A stretch of 64,000 nucleotides of DNA from Komagataella phaffii GS115 (taxonomy: Eukaryota; Ascomycota; Pichiomycetes; Pichiales; Pichiaceae). Shown in pieces: positions 9,124 to 17,200 of this stretch (positions are counted from its first letter, which is position 1; every line of letters starts with the position of its first letter). Both the position numbers and the translations under genes were made by a program. Below the pieces are notes generated by a model. The model made no database searches and had not been told where the DNA came from. It saw only the letters and a list, made by a program, of their open reading frames with translations. The stretch is taken from positions 1,550,001 through 1,614,000 of the forward strand of contig NC_012964.1 in the NCBI RefSeq assembly GCF_000027005.1. Direction: 5' to 3'.

Positions 9124-10356
9124 CTAAATTGTGCTGCGCCCAATCATTGTTCTGATTTCATGCCTTTGTTTAATTAAATCACCGAAACCATCTTCCTCAT
9201 CCCTTCCATTGAACCATTGATTGATCTTGCGACTCCACCGATGCTCCTCATGCTGACATCGCTCTTTCCAGGACTCTTTCAATGCGAAAATACCACCAAT
9301 ATCTATCCCGTTCACAATCTCAGGAATAGCAGGCCTGTATGCACTTTTATTCTGATTGCTGGTCATACCTCCAAACGATTCCCGTTCTAAAGCTGCCTCA
9401 AACCTTTCAAGGTCTTCCTCATTACCCTCCCATCGACTGGCCATAGAATTAAACCTCATCGGCCCAATGTGAGCTTTTCGCTCTTTACGCCCACTACCAT
9501 GTCTAATTAATCGCATCCGAGATTTCTTTGTTGTGCTTCCAACTGAGGAATTTGTATGTGAAACTTCCATGTAATTTGCTAGGTTGATTAGTTTCTTGAG
9601 CGATTGACGATCCCCTAATGTGATCCGGAAATTGTTACTATCTTCTAATTCATCATCAGGATCATGCAAGTCTTCTATTGAATCTTCCCGTCGTTCTTCT
9701 GACATAGCGGAGCAGTTCATCCGAAATGGCATTTCTACTATAGACGACACTTTACGTAACTGATGACCAGTTGAGCTAGGAACAAGATTGCTCCCTTCGT
9801 ATCTCAATAAGGGCATTGACCGTTTTCCATGTAGAGATTGTGAATGTGGTGAGTTGTTGCCCTTGTAATCAAAGTTTGATGATAAGTTTGAACTGATTGA
9901 AGACTTCGGTTGGGGTTGGGCATTCCATGAGATGCGGGTAAAATTGCCGCTACTTGATTCTCTATTCTTTTGAGGAGCATGTTGTGCAAAATCGGTTTCT
10001 TTTTCCAATTCTAGTCCACTTAGATTAAAATCGTCATAATCGGTATCTGTTTTTTGATCACTAAATTGCTCCAAGTGTGATCTTTTGAAGGAAGGGCTAG
10101 TCTTTTTCATACCATCGGTTGGTTCTTGGTTTACTAAGTTACTTCTATACTGTTTACTGTTTGTGTAAGCTTTCCCTTGAGGATATTTACCCCTCTCACT
10201 AACATGCCTGCTTTCGACGTCGTCATGCAATTGACGTCCGTCAGTTTCACTCTTCTTTGTCGAGTGACATCTTAAAGTGCTAGGTTCATGTACCTCCAAA
10301 CTGGATTTCAAAGTGGCATATCGTTCTTCAGACCAATCTTCGATATATTCGTTCAT
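9124..10356 (-). CDS. BFA1: Bfa1/Byr4-type mitotic-exit GAP subunit
   Basis: Bfa1 pairs with Bub2 as the two-component GAP that holds the Tem1 GTPase inactive at spindle poles, so it acts in the spindle-position checkpoint. The 410-residue protein is mostly low-complexity, but three conserved C-terminal patches identify it. M-R-F-N-S-x4-R-W-E-G-N-E-E-D-L-E-R-F (about 297-315) parallels the N-P-K-T-M-K-W-E-G-N-E region of S. cerevisiae Bfa1. H-E-E-H-R-W-S-R-K-I-N-Q-W-F (about 370-383) and H-E-I-R-T-M-I (about 400-406) match the end of Bfa1. It is shorter than the 574-residue S. cerevisiae protein. The neighbours RAD7 and HIT1 are also its neighbours in S. cerevisiae. The ATG at 10356 is the first Met. 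It is divergent from the YBR053C-like gene, 156 bp apart. Confidence 0.88.
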   Translation of the reverse strand: MNEYIEDWSEERYATLKSSLEVHEPSTLRCHSTKKSETDGRQLHDDVESRHVSERGKYPQGKAYTNSKQYRSNLVNQEPTDGMKKTSPSFKRSHLEQFSDQKTDTDYDDFNLSGLELEKETDFAQHAPQKNRESSSGNFTRISWNAQPQPKSSISSNLSSNFDYKGNNSPHSQSLHGKRSMPLLRYEGSNLVPSSTGHQLRKVSSIVEMPFRMNCSAMSEERREDSIEDLHDPDDELEDSNNFRITLGDRQSLKKLINLANYMEVSHTNSSVGSTTKKSRMRLIRHGSGRKERKAHIGPMRFNSMASRWEGNEEDLERFEAALERESFGGMTSNQNKSAYRPAIPEIVNGIDIGGIFALKESWKERCQHEEHRWSRKINQWFNGRDEEDGFGDLIKQRHEIRTMIGRSTI

Positions 10357-10512
10357 TCCTTATCAACGATTTAGTCCAAAGGAGACGAACAGCAGTTACT
10401 TCAAATCTCTACACTAAGCGTCTCACCTTTTGTTTTGTTTATCTACTATCATTTCGCGCATCGGAAGAAGATTGGTCTCACAGGCCACACACTATATATC
10501 TTCATCTGGTCA

Positions 10513-11493
10513 ATGGTTTTCAAGTTTCTAGATTTCAATGGAAGACTCACCGAAGGTGTCAAGTATGACCAACGATTAAATCGTCTGTATTGGGTGGATA
10601 TCATTGCTGTAGAGATTCACTTTGTGCACTTATTGGATTCTAGTCCCATTGACGACTACTCCGAAGAGGAGTGTTACAGAATTCAATCTACTCATCGAGT
10701 TTTCAACTTACAGGACTTTACAGATTCAATCGGATTCATAGGGCTGACAACTAATCCTGGTATTCTAATCGTTGCTATTAGCCAGGGTTATGGGCTGTAC
10801 GACTTATCTTCAGAAACATTAACATTTAAGGCCGATTATCCTCAACACGATCCGACAATGAGATCCAACGATGGCATGATTGATGGAAATGGCAATATGT
10901 GGATAGGCACAATGTCTGATTTTCATCAACAAACGGTAGAGCCCAAAGGTAAGCTATACATGATAGATGGTTCAGCTATCACAGCAAAGATTGAGAATGC
11001 GTATATCTCAAATGGCTTGCGCTGGAATAACGGAAAGTTGTACTGGATAGACAGTCTGACGTTTAAGCTCTGGTGCTTCGATTGTAACGATTTAAAGACG
11101 CTGTCTAACCGGAGGCCATTTATCGACTTCAAGAAACTTCTTCCTGAAGTAGACTCACCAGAGCCAGATGGATTTACTATTGCTGAAAACGGAGATTTTT
11201 TTGTTTCGGTCTATAATTCACAGAAAGTGCTCCATTTTGATAGGAATGGACAACTACTAGACGCGTACAGTTTTCCAGCGAAACGAATAACTTGCTGCTG
11301 CATTGGTGGTGTTAATATGGATGAACTTTTCGTCACTAGCGCCAACCTTAATATTGAAAGTCCTCAGAAATTTAAATCAAATTTCGGTGATCAGGGTGGC
11401 GCCTTATTTAGAGTGAAGTTAAACATTAAAGGGATTCCAGAGAACTACTATAGCTTAAATATGACTGACGCTTCACCGATTCACGGATTCTAG
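10513..11493 (+). CDS. SMP-30/regucalcin-like protein (YBR053C-like)
   Basis: A 326-residue beta-propeller of the SMP-30/gluconolactonase/regucalcin family, similar to uncharacterised S. cerevisiae YBR053C. The characteristic segments are present in order: E-G-V-K-Y-D with L-Y-W-V-D-I (near the N-terminus), N-D-G-M-I-D-G-N-G-N-M-W-I-G-T-M, N-G-L-R-W-N with L-Y-W-I-D-S, and P-D-G-F-T-I-A-E-N-G. The Glu, Asn and Asp residues in these motifs form the divalent-metal site in family structures. The substrate is unknown; lactone hydrolysis is only a family expectation. The frame opens earlier at a TTG, but the ATG at 10513 starts the conserved domain directly. Its last 21 bp overlap the convergent HIT1 3' end. 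Confidence 0.85.
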   Translation: MVFKFLDFNGRLTEGVKYDQRLNRLYWVDIIAVEIHFVHLLDSSPIDDYSEEECYRIQSTHRVFNLQDFTDSIGFIGLTTNPGILIVAISQGYGLYDLSSETLTFKADYPQHDPTMRSNDGMIDGNGNMWIGTMSDFHQQTVEPKGKLYMIDGSAITAKIENAYISNGLRWNNGKLYWIDSLTFKLWCFDCNDLKTLSNRRPFIDFKKLLPEVDSPEPDGFTIAENGDFFVSVYNSQKVLHFDRNGQLLDAYSFPAKRITCCCIGGVNMDELFVTSANLNIESPQKFKSNFGDQGGALFRVKLNIKGIPENYYSLNMTDASPIHGF

Positions 11494-11932
11494 AACATGT
11501 GCACAAAAATCTTCGACCAGCTTATTTTCTTCAGACCCTCTGCGTCTTAAATTGACTAACTTTTTGTTTGCTATCTCTCGTCTGGCTTCAGCCGACGTTT
11601 CGTTAGTCAATTGAGGATGATTAAGGAGTTCATATATGACTTTGAGATGAAATCTCAAAGTGGGCTCTTTCAAAAGTTTTGCGAGCCGACTATCATGCAA
11701 TACGGACTTGGTTTCATCCGTTGCATTTCTAGCAGTGATCAAATCTATAGCAGACTTTTTGTCATGGTTTTCAATGGTGTGGTGCTTGTGACTTTTTGAT
11801 TTGTAGCAAAGCATCGAACAGCTGACAATATTAGTATGTACTTGAGTTTTCGAAACTATTAACTTACTACTGTACACTACATCTTGGACATTTGTATTTT
11901 GAATCTTCGAGTTCACAAATACCGCATTTCAT
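11473..11932 (-). CDS. HIT1: Box C/D snoRNP assembly factor Hit1 (one intron)
   Basis: Hit1 is a zf-HIT protein that stabilises Rsa1 during box C/D snoRNP assembly. The exons on the minus strand are 11868-11932 and 11473-11821, giving 137 residues. Exon 1 encodes M-K-C-G-I-C and K-Y-K-C-P-R-C, the first four zinc ligands (C3, C6, C15, C18). The splice creates a Tyr codon, and exon 2 resumes with C-S-M-L-C-Y-K and the histidine cluster, so the intron divides the zinc finger. The C-terminal half (R-F-H-L-K-V-I-Y-E-L-L, then V-E-D-F-C-A-H-V-L-E) matches S. cerevisiae Hit1. Without splicing the finger would be lost. RAD7 and BFA1 nearby reproduce the S. cerevisiae order around YJR055W. Confidence 0.92.
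11822..11867 (-). other. HIT1 intron (46 nt)
   Basis: The intron starts GTAAGT and ends ATTGTCAG, with a TACTAAT branch site only about 9 nt before the acceptor. It splits a Tyr codon (TA|C) between the second and third zinc-ligand pairs. The splice restores the family sequence exactly. Confidence 0.92.
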
Positions 11933-12020
11933 TGAATGTATAGTAAGTTTAAAAGCGACAAATAAGTTATACAATTCGAGAATTTTTTTTAGCAAGCGTT
12001 TCAGGATTTCAAGCACTTAA

Positions 12021-12869
12021 CTACTTTTCGTTTTCCCTGATGAATCTTTTTACTGTTTCCCTGAATTTCTGAGGATTATCACTTATAATCCAATGCCCAG
12101 CTTTAATGTCCTCAATTTTGTAGTGCGGAAATCTCGCCTGTATAGCTTCTTCGTCGGTATCTTGAATAAAATGAGAATCAGTTCCTCGAACAAAGAGGCA
12201 AGGCCCATTAAAAACCTCATGCTGATACGGAAACTCGAATATCTTATTGATGTTGCGATATATTATATCGATAGGAATCCTACAATAGACGTCACCTGAG
12301 CCATAGTCTTTTTTGATATTGCTCATAAGAAAGGTCCTTATTCTTTGTGAGGGTTCGACCAACTCAAGTCGTGAGTCCACACTTTTCAAAGATACCCTTG
12401 GGTCTGTAAACGCCTCTCTCAACACGTTTAAGTATTTCTTGAACTTAGAAATTTCTGCTGTCACATCATTTCCTGTGTTAGGTTTTGGAACATTGTCTAC
12501 ACTTATTAACATCGAGCATGTTTTCGCATCTCTCAAGGCAAGACTCATGGCCACTTTTGCTCCCATGGAATGTCCAATAACAATAGGCTGCTTAACGTGA
12601 TGGTCCCTTATGAAACACTCAACGTCTTGAGCCATCGATGGGTAGTCATGATTTGGATTGTGGGGAGAGTCTCCATGGTTTCGAAGATCAAGACAGTAAA
12701 CGACTTTACTCAATGTCCGACTTAAATGCTTACTCGTGCCTCTATTGTTCAACTTATTTCCAAGCAGTCCGTGAAGGAAAATGATAGGTCTACCCGAGGC
12801 CATTCCTTTAAATGTCCTATACTCATCGAAGGCGAGCTTTACAGCACTACCGCTTGTAGTTTTGTTCAT
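12021..12869 (-). CDS. Alpha/beta hydrolase, IMO32/EAT1/ABHD11 family
   Basis: A 282-residue alpha/beta hydrolase related to S. cerevisiae Imo32 (YGR031W) and the yeast ethanol acetyltransferase Eat1. The fold motifs are visible: oxyanion-loop H-G-L-L-G-N (33-38), L-R-N-H-G (62-66), nucleophile elbow G-H-S-M-G (99-103, Ser101), S-V-D-N-V-P (acid Asp125) and A-G-H-W-I (His259). This gives a full Ser-Asp-His triad. Imo32 and Eat1 are mitochondrial, but the N-terminus here is short and not a clear presequence. Whether it makes ethyl acetate or hydrolyses esters cannot be read from sequence. It starts at the first ATG (12869) and is divergent from AIM32. Confidence 0.85.
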   Translation of the reverse strand: MNKTTSGSAVKLAFDEYRTFKGMASGRPIIFLHGLLGNKLNNRGTSKHLSRTLSKVVYCLDLRNHGDSPHNPNHDYPSMAQDVECFIRDHHVKQPIVIGHSMGAKVAMSLALRDAKTCSMLISVDNVPKPNTGNDVTAEISKFKKYLNVLREAFTDPRVSLKSVDSRLELVEPSQRIRTFLMSNIKKDYGSGDVYCRIPIDIIYRNINKIFEFPYQHEVFNGPCLFVRGTDSHFIQDTDEEAIQARFPHYKIEDIKAGHWIISDNPQKFRETVKRFIRENEK

Positions 12870-13182
12870 TCTCTATGACTTAACACTGTTTAGGTTTAGG
12901 TGAAATTCCTATTCGAGCTTCTCTTTAATGAACGACTCCCAGTGCAAACAAACTCACGACCAAAACCACTGTGCTGGAGCATATCTGTTTCCGTCACGAA
13001 GGATCTAAAACAATTTGAATTCCTATCGCAATGTTTGAAAGAAAACTGCGTCAGCCCACGATTTACCTACGACAAACATTTTTACTTCTGTGCTGAAGCC
13101 TAGCTCGCCCGGCCACTTGAATATACCTCCCGAAAGAACCTAGTAGTACTTTCTTCCAGGCACCGATAAGAATCCCAAACTG
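12870..13182. other. IMO32-like/AIM32 divergent promoter
   Basis: A 313-bp interval between divergent genes. The open frame in it (12900-13103) begins with GTG and looks random. No named site was recognised. Confidence 0.55.
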
Positions 13183-14022
13183 ATGAACCCAAGTCCAATC
13201 ATACAAAAAAGATGTCTAACATCCTCATCAAAACCAATCGTCCGAAAACTTTTGGAATCATTTAGTATTGTAGAAAAATGTCGGGATCCTACTTTTGATA
13301 CGGGCTGTACATATTGTAGGCCACAATTCCCGAAGGGTAAATCAATCGAATTTGATAAACCGCTGAACAACACCAAACCTAAAGTATGGAAACATCTTCT
13401 TGTCTATACAACTGATGTTGACGGGAACAAATGGCCTAGTAGGATAGAGCTGGCTCCCGATACATTTGCTTCCAATATCCATCCTTTGCGAAAACAAATA
13501 CAATCACCGTTGCATCCTGTTTTGATAAGTAACGTCGCTCTAGAGAGTCACCAAGATCCTAACCGGTTTAAAGTGGTACTATTTCCTGACAATCTAATTT
13601 ACTATATCCAGAAAGATAAGATTCAGATTTTTGCAGAACTTTATTTGAAACCTGGAGCCGATTCCCACGAAGTGGCAGGCATAGATTGGGAGAAAAATAT
13701 GAATGGGCTTATCTTAATATGTGGACATACTCAGCGAGATGAAAGATGTGGAATTATCGCCCCTCTTTTAAAAAAGGAGTTTGAACTTGTGTTGAATAAG
13801 GAAGGACTACTATACAATAAGTACAAAAATCCTGGAGGAATAAAAGTGGGTATAATATCGCATGTTGGTGGACATGCATTCGCAGGAAATGTAATATACT
13901 TTAACACCGCTGGTCAATCAATCTGGTACGGCAGAGTTTTTCCTGATAAAGTTCAGGGTATTGTGAATCAAACAGTTGAAAATAAGACCATAATTCAAGA
14001 GCTATATAGAGGACAGATTTAA
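13183..14022 (+). CDS. AIM32: Thioredoxin-like Fe-S protein Aim32
   Basis: A 279-residue protein of the sucrase/ferredoxin-like family with a thioredoxin-like ferredoxin fold, matching Aim32 (YML050W), a mitochondrial protein carrying a 2Fe-2S cluster and linked to redox quality control of import. Key stretches are C-G-H-T-Q-R-D-E-R-C-G (about 186-196), with the C-x8-C cluster ligands, and H-V-G-G-H-A-F-A-G-N-V (about 225-235), with the histidine ligands typical of the family. The N-terminus (K-R-C-L-T-S-S-S-K) is basic and Ser-rich, compatible with mitochondrial targeting. The ATG at 13183 is the first in frame. It lies tandem and upstream of GDB1, 245 bp away. Confidence 0.9.
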   Translation: MNPSPIIQKRCLTSSSKPIVRKLLESFSIVEKCRDPTFDTGCTYCRPQFPKGKSIEFDKPLNNTKPKVWKHLLVYTTDVDGNKWPSRIELAPDTFASNIHPLRKQIQSPLHPVLISNVALESHQDPNRFKVVLFPDNLIYYIQKDKIQIFAELYLKPGADSHEVAGIDWEKNMNGLILICGHTQRDERCGIIAPLLKKEFELVLNKEGLLYNKYKNPGGIKVGIISHVGGHAFAGNVIYFNTAGQSIWYGRVFPDKVQGIVNQTVENKTIIQELYRGQI

Positions 14023-14267
14023 GGTAGAACTATAAAGCATCGATTTTCTAGTTGTAGTATTGGATGCTAGTTCTATCGTTAGCTACAACAGAAACGGGCA
14101 GTAATCGTTCTGTTGCCATTAAACATTTTATTCGTTCAATTGCCATATGCAGTAGCAATTGTCCAGTAGGTTTTCTTTTTTTTTTTTTTGAGACCAGCGC
14201 AGCATTGTTTATATACAACCACTCCTCCATCAACCTACAATCAAACCCGTCAGTCTACAGAAAGCAA

Positions 14268-17200
14268 ATGACAAGAGCTGTGTTTCTGAAAGTTGATAAT
14301 TTTGGGGCTCCAGTTGCTGGATCCTCGTCAGGTGTGATTACCTTACCATCTGCTCCATTGGACCCCAATTACAAAGAAGGAGACATTTTGCTACAACTTC
14401 ATATTATAATAGAAGCTGGAAGTACCATAGCCAATAAGGGTGACTTGTGGCACAATGTCCCATCATCTTTTGTTAAAAAATTTGAAAGAGACAAGTTTTA
14501 CCAGCAGAAAATTACTTGTAGCCTATACGAAGATACTGTTATTGCTATTCCAATTTACAAACCAGGCAGTTTCTCCTACTTCATTTCTTACCAGGATGAA
14601 GAATTAGATGTTCAGAAAACAACCCGCCAATATTACTTTATTTCGCCTCCCAATATCTATATAAACGGTTCCTATCTGCCCTTCAATAATATAAGCCTGC
14701 AGTCGGTAGTGTCTAAGTGGATGGGTAATGATTTAGTGGCATGGGAACGAATATTCGATAAGATTTCAAAAAAGGGCTACAATATGATTCATTTTACTCC
14801 GTTACAATCACGAGGGGAATCAAATTCGCCATATTCAATATACGATCAACTTCAGTTTGATCCAACGATTTTCAATTCTGAAACAGAAGTTGAACAAATG
14901 GTATCTCGGTTACATGAGGAGCACGGTATCCTTTCTATGACTGACGTGGTCTGGAACCACACAGCAAATAACTCAGCTTGGTTGAGATCTCACCCAGAAG
15001 CTGGTTATAATCGCGAGACTTCTCCACATCTTATCTCAGCGATTGAGTTAGACCTTCGCTTGAAAGAATTTAGTAACAGTATGGCCAACCACGGGTACCC
15101 GACTACTATAAAATCCACTGATGACATACTAACTATCATGGATGGAATAAAAGTACACGTTCTAGGAGATCTCAAATTGTGGCAGTTTTATGTTCTTGAT
15201 GTTAGAAGCCACGTTGCTGAGTTAAGAGAACACTGGGAAACAAGTCTCCAGGGAAACATCAAAATTGGGCTACCACAGGATTCTTATGAAGACTATTCTA
15301 AACTAGCCGAATTCGTCAAGGATACATGTCTTACTCGGCCATTCCACCTTGCAGAGCGCAATGCCAACCGCCTAGATATTAGCTCCTTTGCGTGCATTTT
15401 GGCTTCCATTCTCGATACGACCGAATACTCTTCAGAGGTAGAAAATAGGGCTACTAGAATTTTAAATGAGATCAACCTCCCACAATACAAAATCTACGAT
15501 GAAGATTCTAACGAAATTTTAGAACAGTTATTCAATAGGATTAAGTACCTTCGTCTTGAGGAACATGGGCCTCAACTTGGTGAGATAACAACTAAAACTC
15601 CTCTTACCGAGCCCTATTTTACGGTTTTCAAGGACAAGAATGGTAAACAGTGGGAACTGGCCAACAATGGCTGGATTTGGGGCGGTAACCCTTTGGTAGA
15701 TTTTGCTTCGCGTCAAACTAAATCATACTTGCGAAGAGAGGTTATTATCTGGGGCGATTGTGTCAAACTTAGATATGGGAGTGGTCCAGACGATTCGCCT
15801 TACTTATGGAATAGGATGGTTCAATACACTCAGAAATGTGCTAAAATGTTTGATGGATTTCGTATTGACAACTGTCACTCGACCCCTTTACATGTTGGAG
15901 AAGCCCTACTTGATGCTGCAAGAGAAGTCAATCCAAATCTTTATGTTGTTGCAGAACTCTTTTCGGGAAGTGAAGAGTTGGACATACTCTTTGTAGAACG
16001 ACTGGCTATTTGCTCATTGATAAGGGAAGCCATGCAAGCTTATTCAGTAGGGGAATTATCTAGATTGCTTCATCGCCATGGAGGAGGGCCTATCGGCTCT
16101 CTCCGTTGGTTACCATTAGATGAGTTCTCATACCCTGCAACCAAAGAGTCCCAGGTTATTACTGCTAATGCTTTTATTGACAAAGCGTCCGAGATTCCCG
16201 TTCCTCGTGTGTGTTTTAGGAATGCGCCTCATGCTCTTTTTATGGACTGTACACATGACAATGAGGTGCCGAACCAAAAGAGAAAAGTCGAGGACACGCT
16301 GACAACTGCGGCCTTAGTATCATTCTGTTCGTGTGCTGTGGGTAGCGTGTATGGTTATGACGAATGTTTCCCTGAACTACTTGATCTCGTTAACGAAAAA
16401 AAACTTTACAATCCTTCAAGTAACAACGGAATACCTTATGTAAAGTCGAGGTTGAGTTATATTAGGGAGTTTCTGTCTCACCAATCATTGGACCATTCTG
16501 AAAACAACGAGGTGCATGTTCACCACGAAGGGCAATTTGTTACGGTGCATCGAACTAATTCAAAAACTGGCCGGGGTTACTTCCTCATTGCCCGAACTAA
16601 GTTTGAAGAGGGCGCACATGAAACGTTACCCACAATTAACCTTAGTGGGACCAGAGTGAACCACGAGTTTTCGTTTTCCCTCAGACAAAAGAAAGATTAT
16701 GATATTTCTTTTGATCCGAAGTACTTACCCGAAGTCCCAGTTGACCTTGTAGAGTTAAGCCCCCCTCAAGTGAGCTTCAATGAGTCTACCAAGAAATCTT
16801 GTATCACACTGCCTGAATTTTTTCCACAGGGTTCAATAACCATTCTATCTACTCTAATGGAAAGTGTTGATGAGGAGTTAGAGAAATTTACTACTACTGG
16901 AGCAATTGAAGCTACTGAAGAGTTGTCGCTTATAGATCTCCAGGCAATATTATACCGTTGTGAATCTGAGGAAAGAGACGCAAGCGCTGGAAGGGATGGT
17001 ACCTATGATATACCGGGACATGGTCGTCTGGTTTATGCAGGCCTTCAGGGCTGGATCAGCGTTTTGAAGGATGTTATCAAGAAGAACGATCTAGCCCATC
17101 CTATTTGCGAGCATTTGCGGGAAGGTTCTTGGGCTTGCGATTATGTTACTAATAGGTTGAACAAATTTGTCGAGTTGAGTCAAAATCCTGATGCCGTAAA

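Noticed and set aside
12900..13103. 67-codon frame in the IMO32-like/AIM32 promoter
   Set aside because: It starts with GTG and has no similarity; promoter DNA.
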